Source: Natronobiforma cellulositropha
Lineage (GTDB): Archaea > Halobacteriota > Halobacteria > Halobacteriales > Natrialbaceae
NCBI RefSeq assembly: GCF_025629245.1
Contig: NZ_JANZXN010000030.1
Coordinates: 206,906 to 270,905 of the forward strand
Length of the DNA stretch: 64,000 nt
Direction: 5' to 3'
Part shown: positions 1 through 8,389 of the stretch, piece by piece
How positions within the stretch are numbered: position 1 is the first letter of the stretch
Layout of the letters: each line of letters starts with the position of its first letter
The notes under the pieces: generated by a model
The model's input: the letters and a program-made list of their open reading frames with translations, nothing else
Database searches by the model: none
Told to the model about the DNA's origin: nothing
Translations under genes and position numbers: made by a program

Positions 1-609
1 GACGCCTACGCCGTCACGCCGGTCAGTATGAACCGCTGGATGGACGTCGGCAGACCCTGGGAACTGCTCGAGGCCAACGAGTGGAAACTCGCCGAACTCG
101 AGCGACGCGTCGACGGCGACGTGAGCGAAGACGCCCACCTGGAGGGAGCCGTGGTCGTCGAAGCGGGCGCGACGGTGAAAGCGGGTGTCGTACTCGAGGG
201 ACCGGTGTTAGTGCGTTCGGGTGCGACGGTCGGGCCGAACGCCTACGTTCGGGGGGCGACGCTCGTCGGCGAAGGCGCGAAGGTCGGCCACGCCGTCGAA
301 GTGAAAAACAGCGTCCTCTCGGCCGGGGCGAGCGTCGGTCACCTCTCGTACGTCGGCGATAGCGTCCTCGGTCGGCACGTCAACTTCGGTGCGGGAACGA
401 CAGTCGCCAACCTCCGTCACGACGGCGAACCCGTGAAGTTGACGGTGAAAGGCGAGCGCGTGTCGACCGGACGACGAAAGTTTGGCGTCGTCGTCGGCGA
501 CGGCGCCAAAACCGGGATCAACTCGAGTCTCACACCGGGCGTCACGCTGGGGACGGAAACGAAGACGTACCCCGGCGAAACCGTCGACCGCGACCGCTCG
601 ACTGACTGA
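1..609 (+). CDS. glmU: Sugar-1-phosphate nucleotidylyltransferase/acetyltransferase (GlmU-like), C-terminal part
   Basis: The reading frame is open from base 1, so this is the 3' part (202 codons) of a gene that begins outside the window. The visible part starts at the end of the nucleotidyltransferase domain (motif DVGRPWELLEANEW) and continues as a left-handed beta-helix of hexapeptide repeats, ending in the conserved KFGVVVGDGAKTGINSSL stretch of archaeal GlmU-type acetyltransferases. Such enzymes acetylate glucosamine-1-phosphate and transfer UTP to form UDP-GlcNAc. The presence of glmS 0.7 kb downstream on the other strand fits amino-sugar nucleotide synthesis. The family contains close paralogues acting on other sugar-1-phosphates, so the exact substrate is inferred from context. 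Confidence 0.85.
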   Translation, partial: DAYAVTPVSMNRWMDVGRPWELLEANEWKLAELERRVDGDVSEDAHLEGAVVVEAGATVKAGVVLEGPVLVRSGATVGPNAYVRGATLVGEGAKVGHAVEVKNSVLSAGASVGHLSYVGDSVLGRHVNFGAGTTVANLRHDGEPVKLTVKGERVSTGRRKFGVVVGDGAKTGINSSLTPGVTLGTETKTYPGETVDRDRSTD

Positions 610-693
610 TAGAGATCGGTCGACTGACCGGCCACGACTGCTCGGCTGACTAGCCGTGGGCACTGTTGGCGGCGTCAGCGTCGACGCTCAGCC

Positions 694-978
694 TCAGTTG
701 TCGAGTGAATCGCCGACCCGTGTCGCGGTCGTCCCGACGCCGCTCGAGCCGTCGACGCTGATCGCTCCGTCACCAGTGACCCGAACGAGGTGGTCTCTGT
801 AGGTGAACTCGACCGTCGTCTCACTCTCACTCGAGACGTGCTCTCGACGAAAGAGCATGTCGAGCGCGTCGGTGTCGATGGCGGCGTGTAGCGGTGGCGT
901 GAGCGCCGTCGGATCGACACCCTCGTGTTCTGCAACTCGCTTGACGACCTGAATACTGAGTGGAACCCCCGATCCCAT
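694..978 (-). CDS. HalOD1 output-domain protein
   Basis: This 94-residue acidic protein matches the haloarchaeal HalOD1 output domain, a small domain found alone or attached to signalling modules. Visible hallmarks are the N-terminal SIQVVKRVAEHEGVDP segment, the PPLHAAIDTDALD segment and the C-terminal strand pair FTYRDHLVRVTGDGAISV. The start was set at the ATG at 976-978. The longer upstream extension carries unrelated Trp/Arg-rich sequence that does not fit the family. The gene converges with the GlmU-like gene and lies about 300 bp downstream of glmS on the same strand. Its molecular role is unknown; a regulatory interaction domain is the usual inference. Confidence 0.75.
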   Translation of the reverse strand: MGSGVPLSIQVVKRVAEHEGVDPTALTPPLHAAIDTDALDMLFRREHVSSESETTVEFTYRDHLVRVTGDGAISVDGSSGVGTTATRVGDSLDN

Positions 979-1276
979 ATCCTCCGTGTCACGACGCACT
1001 ACATAAATCCAGGTGATCGTCCACTGAGACGATCGCTGGAAAGCGGGTTGATAACGCGGGATAGGAGCCGTTGAACACACACGGCGACTGTCACGGGAGC
1101 GGTGAAGGAGACGGCCTGGTGGCTGACAGAGGGGACGACAGCGTCCGAAACGGTGGTAATGCTGGCAAGAGTCACGATAGCGCTCGAACCAGTGACAACA
1201 GTGGTGTCACAGCAGCCTCGAACCCGTGGCAACACTGGTACGCGGCAGCGCTCGAGACGGCCAGTGTTAGGCCGCA

Positions 1277-3097
1277 CTACTCGACCGTGACGCTCTTCGC
1301 CAGATTTCGCGGCTTGTCGATCGGACGGCCGAGCGCGTCGGCAGCGTAGTACGACACCAGCTGGAGCTGGACGTTCGCGACGAGACCCGCCAGCGTCGGA
1401 TCGAGGTCGGGGATCTCGAGGTGGGCGTCGGCGGTCTCGAGCGCCGGGTGCCCGTCCGGACAGACGGCGACGATCGGTGCGCCGCGGGTGCCCGCCTCGG
1501 CTGCGTTCTTCAGCGTCTGTTCGTCTTCCTCGCCGGTGAACACCGCGAAGACCGGCGTCTCGGGTGTGACGAGCGCGAGCGGGCCGTGTTTCAGCTCACC
1601 GGAGGCGAACCCTTCCGCGTGTTCGTAGGTGATCTCCTTGAACTTCAACGCACCCTCGAGCGCGACCGGGTAGCCGAGACCGCGTCCGATGAAGAAGTAC
1701 GACGGACTCTCGCGGTACCGGCGAGCGATACGCTCCGCATCGCTCTCCTCGAGGACGTACTCGACGTGGTCGGGCAGGTTCGAGAGCGACGGCAGGAACG
1801 AGTCGAGATCCGCGCTCGGGTCACCGGTGACGTCCGCTGCGATCCGCTGTCCCAGCAACGTGAGGACGACCGCCTGCGACGAGAAGGTCTTGGTCGCGGC
1901 GACACCGATCTCGGGACCCGCACGGATGAGTAGTGACTCGTCGGCTTCACGGACGGCCGTCGAGCCGACGACGTTCGTCACCGTGACCGTCCGCGCCCCC
2001 GCTTCGTTCGCCCGACGCAGCGCGCCGAGGGTGTCCGCCGTCTCACCGCTCTGGGTGACCGCCACGACGAGCGTCCGACCGTCGACCGGCGGCGCAGCGA
2101 CGCTGTACTCGTTCGCCAGCAACGCCTGTGCGTGCACGCCCGCCTGGTTCAACGCGAGCGCGCCGTAGACACCCGCGTGGTACGAAGTCCCACAGGCGAC
2201 GAACAGGACGCGGTCGACGTCCGTGAACGACCCCGGAGGGAAGTCTTCGAGTGTGATCTCGCTCGCCGACCGGCCGATTCGCCCCTCGATGGTCTGGGTG
2301 AGCGACGTCGGCTGTTCGAAAATCTCCTTGAGCATGTAGTGGTCGAACGATCCCTTGCCAGCCTGCTCGGGGTCCCAGTCGACCGTCTCGAGGTCGCGAG
2401 AGACGTCCCGGCCTTCGAGATCGGTGATCTCGACGCCGTTCGGTCTGACCACGACCACGTCGCCGTCTTCGAGGTAGGTGACGGTGTCGGTGAACTCGAG
2501 GAACGCGGGGACGTCGCTGGCGATGAAGTAGCCGTCGGTCCCCTCGTCGACGCCGACGACGAGCGGCGACCCCTTTCGCGCCGCGTAGAGAACGTGCTCT
2601 CCCGAGAGCATCGCGGCGACGGCGTAACTGCCCTCGAGTTCAGAAATGGCCATCCTGAAGGCCGTCTCGTTGTCCCAGCCGCTGTCGAGATAGTGCTGGA
2701 TGAGGTGTGGGATCACCTCGGTGTCGGTGTCGCTCGTGAACTCGTGGCCGCGCGCGGTGAGACAGGAGCGCAACTCCGCGTAGTTCTCGATGATACCGTT
2801 GTGGACGACGGCGACGTCCGTCGTCGAATCGGTGTGCGGATGGGCGTTCTCGTCGGTTGGCGGCCCGTGCGTACTCCAGCGCGTGTGTCCGATACCGACC
2901 TGCCCGTCGGCCAAACGCGAGTCGATCGTCTCTTTCAACTCCGAGACCTTCCCGGAGCGTTTCTGTACCTTGATTCCCGAGCCGTTCTGAACGGCGACAC
3001 CGGCGGAGTCGTAGCCTCGGTACTCGAGGTTCTCGAGTCCCGTGAGCAGGGTATCGATCGCATCGTCGGACCCCACGCGGCCGATTATTCCACACAT
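1277..3097 (-). CDS. glmS: Glutamine--fructose-6-phosphate aminotransferase (isomerizing)
   Basis: A full-length 606-residue GlmS that converts fructose-6-phosphate and glutamine into glucosamine-6-phosphate, the first step towards UDP-GlcNAc. The protein begins MCGIIG, so Cys2 is the N-terminal nucleophile of the glutaminase domain after Met removal. GHTRWSTHG and HNGIIENYAELR follow in the same domain. Two SIS isomerase domains follow from about residue 280 (ACGTSYHAG, then SQSGETADTLGALRRA), and the protein ends with the family tail DKPRNLAKSVTVE. A Shine-Dalgarno-like AGGTGA lies about 8 nt before the ATG. Together with the GlmU-like gene this makes an amino-sugar locus. Confidence 0.96.
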   Translation of the reverse strand: MCGIIGRVGSDDAIDTLLTGLENLEYRGYDSAGVAVQNGSGIKVQKRSGKVSELKETIDSRLADGQVGIGHTRWSTHGPPTDENAHPHTDSTTDVAVVHNGIIENYAELRSCLTARGHEFTSDTDTEVIPHLIQHYLDSGWDNETAFRMAISELEGSYAVAAMLSGEHVLYAARKGSPLVVGVDEGTDGYFIASDVPAFLEFTDTVTYLEDGDVVVVRPNGVEITDLEGRDVSRDLETVDWDPEQAGKGSFDHYMLKEIFEQPTSLTQTIEGRIGRSASEITLEDFPPGSFTDVDRVLFVACGTSYHAGVYGALALNQAGVHAQALLANEYSVAAPPVDGRTLVVAVTQSGETADTLGALRRANEAGARTVTVTNVVGSTAVREADESLLIRAGPEIGVAATKTFSSQAVVLTLLGQRIAADVTGDPSADLDSFLPSLSNLPDHVEYVLEESDAERIARRYRESPSYFFIGRGLGYPVALEGALKFKEITYEHAEGFASGELKHGPLALVTPETPVFAVFTGEEDEQTLKNAAEAGTRGAPIVAVCPDGHPALETADAHLEIPDLDPTLAGLVANVQLQLVSYYAADALGRPIDKPRNLAKSVTVE

Positions 3098-3756
3098 CAG
3101 GAACTCACCTGGAAGCGTTGACAGCGCCGCGTCGTTCGATCACACCCCATCCTCTCGAGTGGATTCACCGCTCGAGGACGTCGGTAAGAGAAGGATAGCG
3201 CTCCGTGACAGCGCTCGTGCGGGGTCGATGCGCCCGTCCAGACTGTCACTGCCGATGACGGTGATCGGAACACGGACATGAATTCATCCAGACGCGCTCG
3301 GCCCATTACTATAGACGGACTAACAGACCCCGTAGTATGTGGCTACGACAGCCTCCCTACCCGTCGAAAACGACAGTGGAGACGGAGAGCGAACGCCGAA
3401 CGCTCGAGAGAAGCGTGACGGATGTCCACTACGCAGCCGGCAGAGCGACCAAGAGTGACCATTCGAAGACAACAACGGGATACATTCGAATAAATGCACT
3501 CCCTAGCCGACGGTACGCCCACCGAACCACGGGAACGGAGGTCTTACACCGACGGAAGAACACACCGGAGTTCCGGTGGAACCGGCCGACAGAGATGGCG
3601 CGAGTGACACCGGAAACGGACCCTCGGTGAGGCGACGTGGAACGGCACCGGAAACGGACTCTCGGTGAGAACGCAGGCCGCTCGAGAACGGCAGAGGCTG
3701 GCTCGTCGCCTCGAGCCGAGGAGACAGCCCGCCGAGACCTTCACTCGAGTGACCCT
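3098..3756. other. Intergenic region with diverged ORB-like repeats
   Basis: No convincing gene is visible in these 659 bp; the short open frames have poor composition. The region contains an inverted-orientation match to the ORB element of the origin region at 3561-3581 (CACACC-N4-TTCCGGTGGAA). It also holds a direct repeat of about 24 bp containing CACCGGAAACGGA and CTCGGTGAG at 3609-3632 and 3646-3669. These could be decayed Orc1/Cdc6 sites or simply a local duplication. Confidence 0.4.
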
Positions 3757-4473
3757 CTAGGCGAGAGACGTCTCACAGAGTTCCGCGATGGCGCGGCGCA
3801 AACGCTGTGAGACGGCGGACTTCGAGACACCGAGACGCGTGGCCAGTTCGTGCTGTGAGATGCCGCGAGGGACGTCGAAGTAGCCCTCCTCGAAGGCGAC
3901 CGTCAGCAACTCCTGTTGTTTGTCTGTGAGCCCGACCAGACCGTCGTCGACGCCGTCTGCCGTCCGCAGGTGATTGACCCGGAACGTGATCTCGTGCTGT
4001 CGACAGAAGGTATTGAACGCGACGAGTGCATCGCGGTCGGGAAACCGAAGGCCGACGGTCCATCCGTCGGAACTACTCGAGACGGTGAGGACGCGGCCAC
4101 CGACTTCGGCGACACGCTCGGTGAACGTGAGCGCCCGGTCGGAGAGTTCGACCTGATAGACGCGACGGTTCGGATAACGGTCGACCAGGACGGGGCTGGT
4201 GACCGTCGGGTCCGTCGTGAGCGCGCGTTCGAACGCGTCGAAGGTGTCCCCGTAGACGCTACAGAAGAGGAGTGGACGTCCCGACTCGAGCGTGGTTCGA
4301 TACTCCGGTTCGACCGTCACCTCCGGTGCGGTACGGAGCGTTCGTCCGAGGTAGAGGTCCGGGTGGTCGAGGAGGACTTCGGCAACGATCCCGCCGTCCG
4401 CTCGAGACGGGACGTGTGTGGTGTCCGACCCAGCCAGTTCGGTACTCACGTTGTCATCACCGCCACTGGCCAC
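3757..4473 (-). CDS. HTH_10 (Bat-type) transcriptional regulator
   Basis: A 238-residue haloarchaeal regulator. The N-terminal about 175 residues form the uncharacterised sensor-like region common to bacterio-opsin-activator relatives. The C-terminal about 55 residues are the HTH_10 DNA-binding domain, beginning LTDKQQELLTVAFEEGYFDVPR with recognition helix VSKSAVSQRLRRAI. No PAS, GAF or receiver domain is visible, so this is the short form of the family. It is monocistronic, facing intergenic DNA on both sides. The target genes cannot be predicted from the sequence. Confidence 0.85.
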   Translation of the reverse strand: MASGGDDNVSTELAGSDTTHVPSRADGGIVAEVLLDHPDLYLGRTLRTAPEVTVEPEYRTTLESGRPLLFCSVYGDTFDAFERALTTDPTVTSPVLVDRYPNRRVYQVELSDRALTFTERVAEVGGRVLTVSSSSDGWTVGLRFPDRDALVAFNTFCRQHEITFRVNHLRTADGVDDGLVGLTDKQQELLTVAFEEGYFDVPRGISQHELATRLGVSKSAVSQRLRRAIAELCETSLA

Positions 4474-4913
4474 TCCGTCGAATAATGATCGATTATCTCA
4501 CGCGACTGCATTAATCGCTCGTTTCTCCGCCGGAGGTATGATCGTGTACGCTACGATCGTACACCCGGTAGCGACTAACGCTATACGTATTCACCTCCCC
4601 TCTCGAGCGAGGTGGCGAACCGACTACCGGTGTGGAGGGAAATCGGCATCGAGAGTGGAGAGAAACGATGTGTTTCCCGGCCGGAAACGGCGTCGAACAG
4701 GTGGTCGCTGCCACCTGAGGGACGGAGTTCGTCAGAGTGATCTCGAGACCGGAGTGGCACGTAGTGATGGCAGTCTCGAGACCGGAGTGGCACGTAGTGA
4801 TGGCAGTCTCGGGGGCACGGACGGCACGAGACGCGGACGCGAGCGGTAGGGACTCGTCAGTAGCACGGACAGCAGGAATATCGTATCAATTTAGCTAGCG
4901 AGTGGTGCGCCGG
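4474..4913. other. Intergenic region with tandem repeat and inverted repeat
   Basis: These 440 bp hold no gene that I can support. They contain the promoter of the HTH_10 gene, an inverted repeat with GTTTCC/GGAAAC arms around 4672-4688, and an exact 33-bp tandem duplication at 4741-4806. Confidence 0.5.
4741..4806. repeat. 33-bp tandem repeat, two exact copies
   Basis: The unit starting TCTCGAGACCGGAGTGGCAC occurs at 4741-4773 and again, unchanged, at 4774-4806. It is intergenic and non-coding. The identity of the copies implies a recent duplication. Confidence 0.9.
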
Positions 4914-5300
4914 TCAGTAGAACGGTTCGAGGACCTCGTCGTCGTCGAACGACTCGAGTGCGGTCTCGAGGTTCTCGCGAACCGTCTCCTCGTCCAGCCC
5001 CTGGTGGAGACCGCGCCGTGACGAGCCGATGACGTCGAGTAAGTGGAGCGTCTGCTCGTCGAGCTCTCCGAGCAGGTCGTCCTCACCGAGTTCACCGGCT
5101 TCGATGGCGAGTCCGTAGAGTCCGTGAAGAATCTCCATCAGCTGGTACTCGAGTGCGACGTACGGGATGCCCGCTTCGCGAGCCTCCTTCGTCGCCTGCA
5201 ATACCTTCAGTTGGTACTGGACCGCAGGGTTCTCCGCCGCCGCTTCGATCTCCTCTGCGCTCCGACCGAGCTCCTCGAGCAGGCTGTTCGTTTCGTCCAT
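4914..5300 (-). CDS. Conserved haloarchaeal protein of unknown function, all-helical
   Basis: A 128-residue acidic protein that I do not recognise. It is predicted to be almost entirely alpha-helical, with amphipathic stretches near residues 5-25, 27-70 (QYQLKVLQATKEAREAGIPY) and 95-120, and no membrane segment or metal motif. The ATG at 5298-5300 is supported by an AT-rich box (TTTATAATT on the minus strand, around 5325-5335) about 27 nt upstream, the spacing of a leaderless haloarchaeal transcript. The gene stands alone, with repeat-bearing intergenic DNA on both sides. Confidence 0.7.
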   Translation of the reverse strand: MDETNSLLEELGRSAEEIEAAAENPAVQYQLKVLQATKEAREAGIPYVALEYQLMEILHGLYGLAIEAGELGEDDLLGELDEQTLHLLDVIGSSRRGLHQGLDEETVRENLETALESFDDDEVLEPFY

Positions 5301-5419
5301 GTCACAGAGTATTCTGCAAGTTAATTATAAATTTTTTGGTTAACTTGATAGATATATTGACACAACACGTGACGAGTCGTTCTGGATTCGACTACAGGAA
5401 CGTGTACCAGGTCCGAGTG

Positions 5420-5465
5420 GAGTGTCCCCGGTCCGACCGGAGGAGTGTCCCCGGTCCGACCGGAG
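5420..5465. repeat. 23-bp tandem repeat, two copies
   Basis: The unit beginning GAGTGTCCCCGGTCCGACCG is repeated exactly at 5420-5442 and 5443-5465. It lies in the intergenic region between two minus-strand genes. Confidence 0.9.
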
Positions 5466-5566
5466 GTGACTACTACTCCCGGGCTCGAGGTCGAGACGAC
5501 TACGCTCCAGTACGCCACGAGACGCACCGGCCAGCCACGAGACGCTACGGCACACGAACCGGCCAG

Positions 5567-7831
5567 TTACTCCTCGAAGAGCAGTGTGAACAGCTTCCGC
5601 TCTGCGGTCCGGAAGTGGCGGTTGAACGTCGGTTGAGCGATGCCGAGCGAGTCAGCGATCTCCTCGCCCGTCCGCTCTCTTGGCCACTCGAAGTAGCCGT
5701 TGACGTACGCCGTCTCGAGGACGAGCCGTTGTTTCTCGGTGAGACGCTCGGCGAGCGCCGAACGGAAGTCACGGTGTGAGACCCTGGTCCGGTCCCCCTC
5801 ACGACGGGCCAGGAGCGATACCTCGTCGAACGACGCCTCGAGCGTGTCGACGAGTAAGCGCACGTCACTCCCCTGCGGGAGGTCGACGAGAACGCGCGTA
5901 CGCGATCCATCCGCAGTCGCCGACCGCAAGACGGCCTGAGCATCGGCCAGCAGCGAAACGAGCGACGAGGTAGCGACGAGTTCGAACAGCGAACCGTCGT
6001 CCCGCTCGGCGACCGGCCGAACCGATGAGACGCCGTCGAGCCGGCGTGCGTACTCGAGGACGGTCTCTTCGGAACCGTTCGACGTACGTACGAACAACGC
6101 CAGGTAGCCGTCCGTGCGGGGAACGTACGACTCGAGCGAGACGCGACAGTCGAGACCGCGGGCGAGCCTCGAGAGGAGGTCCTCACCGCCGCGAAGCTCG
6201 AACTCGAGGTTGACGACGTCGGTCGTCAGGAGCGCCCGTTTCGTCTCCAGCGCGTCGATGGCGAACGCGAGTACGGTACCGACGTGTGAGAACGTCGAAC
6301 GAGCGAACGTATCGAACGCTGCCGGCTGAGTGGCGTACACGGACAGCACACCGTGACGTGAGGTCCGGTTCGATAGCGGGACCGACAGCGCCGAGTGAAA
6401 GCCGGCATCCAGTGCCGATGTAGCCCACGGCTGGCCGGTCTCGAGGGCGATTCTGTCGACGACGGTTACCTCGTCGGTGGCGACTGCACGACAAGCTGGT
6501 TCTCCGCGGTCGTCGTGGCTGGCGAGTTCACCGCGGTCGTCCGTATCGGGAGGGGCACTGTGGTCGTCCGTATCGGGAGGGGCACTGCGGTCGTCCGTAT
6601 CGGGAGGGACACCACCGTCGCCGACCGTGAGGTCGACACGGTCGAGATACGAGCGAGGACCGCTGTCGTGTGGACTGCCGTTCGAATCGATCGACCGTCC
6701 GATCGAATCGGCGTGGGTGGGACCCGAATGGTGGTGGTTGGTTGAATGATTGTTATTAGTTTTTTCTTCGGGCGCGCACGCGTGCGGAACGATTCGACGT
6801 TCGTACTCCCGACCGATCCAGACGAAGTCGACCCACTCGAGATCGAGCAGCGCTGCACACACCCGCTGCTCGAGCGCCGACCGCGTGTCAGCCTCGAGTG
6901 CCTCACACACGACACGCTGTGCGATAGCACTCAGGTTCGAACGAGCATCGAGCGCCGACTGGACCTGTGAGAGCGTCCGGTCTCGACTCCGGAGCGTCGA
7001 CGCCAGGCCGGCGGACTCGGACGGTGAAAACGGGTAGACAGTCCGCTCGAGTGAGCGCCCGCCTCCAGCAGAGTCCCGCGGTGAGAGACCGAACACGGTG
7101 GCGACGATCCCTGTGACAGCCGGGTCTGTGAGCCGATTGGCCATCCGTATCACGGCCGTCTGCCAGGTACCGTCCGTCCGAGCGATGCGACACGTCACCC
7201 AGCGCGTCTCGCCGAGCGAAGCGTCTCGGAGGTCGCCGATAGTTTCGAACAGGGCTGCTGTGTCCGCCGGGTGGACGAGTCGAGATGGCCCCACCCGTTC
7301 GACCTCGTCGGGTGTGTGGCCGGTGATCGACTCGATGGCCGGGCTCACGTACCGAAATCCACCGTCCGCGTCGAACACGAAGACGAGTGAACCGGCGTGT
7401 TCGAGCACCGTCCGGTAGAACGGCTCTGCAGGCGTGTGACGGGAGTGGGCACGCTCGAGTGCGTTCGCGACCCGAGCACACGCGAGCGCCGGCGGATCGT
7501 CCGCGAAGAACACGTCCGAAGCACCGCTCGAGAGCGCTGTCTCGACGTCCGCCCGGTCGACCAGTGCAACGATCGGCACGTGGCCGTCGACCTCCCTGAT
7601 CGCGTCCAGCACGCGGATCGGTCCCGTCTGTGGACGGACGTCACAGACGATACAGTCGGCACTCGAGTGACGAAGTGACTCGAGCGCGTCGGTCGCCAAG
7701 ACGGCAGCGACCGCGCCCGGCGTGACGACGGCGGACGTGATCGCCGACGTCGTCTCGGCCAGCCTGGCAGAGTCACCGACGACGAGCACTCGAGTCCGCG
7801 TGTCGGTAGCGAGCGCGGATCCGTCACTCAT
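5567..7831 (-). CDS. Bat-like multidomain regulator: receiver-like, PAS, GAF, HTH_10
   Basis: A 754-residue relative of the bacterio-opsin activator. From the N-terminus there is a response-regulator-like domain (residues about 12-125: RVLVVGDSARLAE, DCIVCDVRPQTG, VPIVALVDRAD). A PAS domain follows at about 135-255 (FYRTVLEHAGSLVFVFDADGGFRYVSPAIESITGH), then a GAF-like region at about 300-510. A Bat-type region and a C-terminal HTH_10 domain (LTEKQRLVLETAYVNGYFEWPRE) close the protein. The GAF region is interrupted by a low-complexity insert containing three 9-residue repeats of the SAPPDTDDR type, encoded by a 27-bp tandem repeat. The ATG at 7829-7831 was chosen because GGTGG precedes it and the longer form adds only unrelated residues. 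It probably acts as an intracellular signal-responsive regulator. Confidence 0.88.
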   Translation of the reverse strand: MSDGSALATDTRTRVLVVGDSARLAETTSAITSAVVTPGAVAAVLATDALESLRHSSADCIVCDVRPQTGPIRVLDAIREVDGHVPIVALVDRADVETALSSGASDVFFADDPPALACARVANALERAHSRHTPAEPFYRTVLEHAGSLVFVFDADGGFRYVSPAIESITGHTPDEVERVGPSRLVHPADTAALFETIGDLRDASLGETRWVTCRIARTDGTWQTAVIRMANRLTDPAVTGIVATVFGLSPRDSAGGGRSLERTVYPFSPSESAGLASTLRSRDRTLSQVQSALDARSNLSAIAQRVVCEALEADTRSALEQRVCAALLDLEWVDFVWIGREYERRIVPHACAPEEKTNNNHSTNHHHSGPTHADSIGRSIDSNGSPHDSGPRSYLDRVDLTVGDGGVPPDTDDRSAPPDTDDHSAPPDTDDRGELASHDDRGEPACRAVATDEVTVVDRIALETGQPWATSALDAGFHSALSVPLSNRTSRHGVLSVYATQPAAFDTFARSTFSHVGTVLAFAIDALETKRALLTTDVVNLEFELRGGEDLLSRLARGLDCRVSLESYVPRTDGYLALFVRTSNGSEETVLEYARRLDGVSSVRPVAERDDGSLFELVATSSLVSLLADAQAVLRSATADGSRTRVLVDLPQGSDVRLLVDTLEASFDEVSLLARREGDRTRVSHRDFRSALAERLTEKQRLVLETAYVNGYFEWPRERTGEEIADSLGIAQPTFNRHFRTAERKLFTLLFEE
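6534..6614. repeat. 27-bp tandem repeat inside the Bat-like regulator gene
   Basis: Three near-identical 27-bp units (6534-6560, 6561-6587, 6588-6614) encode a 9-residue Pro/Asp-rich repeat in the linker inside the GAF region. The length is a multiple of three, so copy-number change would keep the frame. Confidence 0.9.
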
Positions 7832-8389
7832 CGATCCACCGCGGTGACGATGCCAACAGGCTGACGAGAGACAGCGCAATCGACACGGTCGCTGTGAGAG
7901 AGCAGTGGATGCTACTCACTGTGAAGTGGCTATCGGGACGGTGAGTAGACACGGTTGTCCGAGAGGTTCCGGGTACCGGTGTATAAACACCGTCACCGTA
8001 TCACTCAGAAGTATGTTACTACCGGTAGTAATACGCAGTTAACCGCTGATACGAAGCGGTTGAGATCACCGGTGTGTCGAACCAGAGCGAAGGCGTCGGT
8101 ACCGATGGTGTCGGTTCACTCGAGCGATTTTCACCGGAAACTCGGTGTGAATCGCTTGGCAGTGAGAGAGTTGGAAGTGACCGCACCGATCGTGGGGACT
8201 ATCCAGTACGGATGTGCGGCCGATCGTGGGGACTAGCCGGTGACGAGCGTGTGGCCGTTGGTAGATTTTCACCGGAAAGTTGGTGTGGGGAACACGTTTG
8301 TGGGCGGGAGAGACCTTCTATCGTCGTATTTCACCGGAAGGACGGTGTAACCGGAAGTGGTTTTTCGTCCACCTCCCTAGCCCCATCCA
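7832..8389. other. Intergenic segment of the putative origin, with three direct ORB-like sites
   Basis: No gene is visible. The segment carries three forward-oriented ORB-like elements (8128, 8266, 8328), a truncated relative near 8068-8084, and a 16-bp direct repeat (CCGATCGTGGGGACTA) at 8186-8201 and 8220-8235. Confidence 0.6.
8128..8350 (+). repeat. ORB-like cluster A: three sites, forward orientation
   Basis: Sites lie at 8128-8149 (TTTTCACCGGAAA then CTCGGTGTG), 8266-8290 (TTTTCACCGGAAA then GTTGGTGTGGGG) and 8328-8350 (ATTTCACCGGAAG then GACGGTGTAA). All point the same way. The second has the trailing G-run typical of origin recognition boxes. They lie upstream of the lipoprotein gene and 2.4-2.7 kb from the orc1/cdc6 start. 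Confidence 0.75.
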
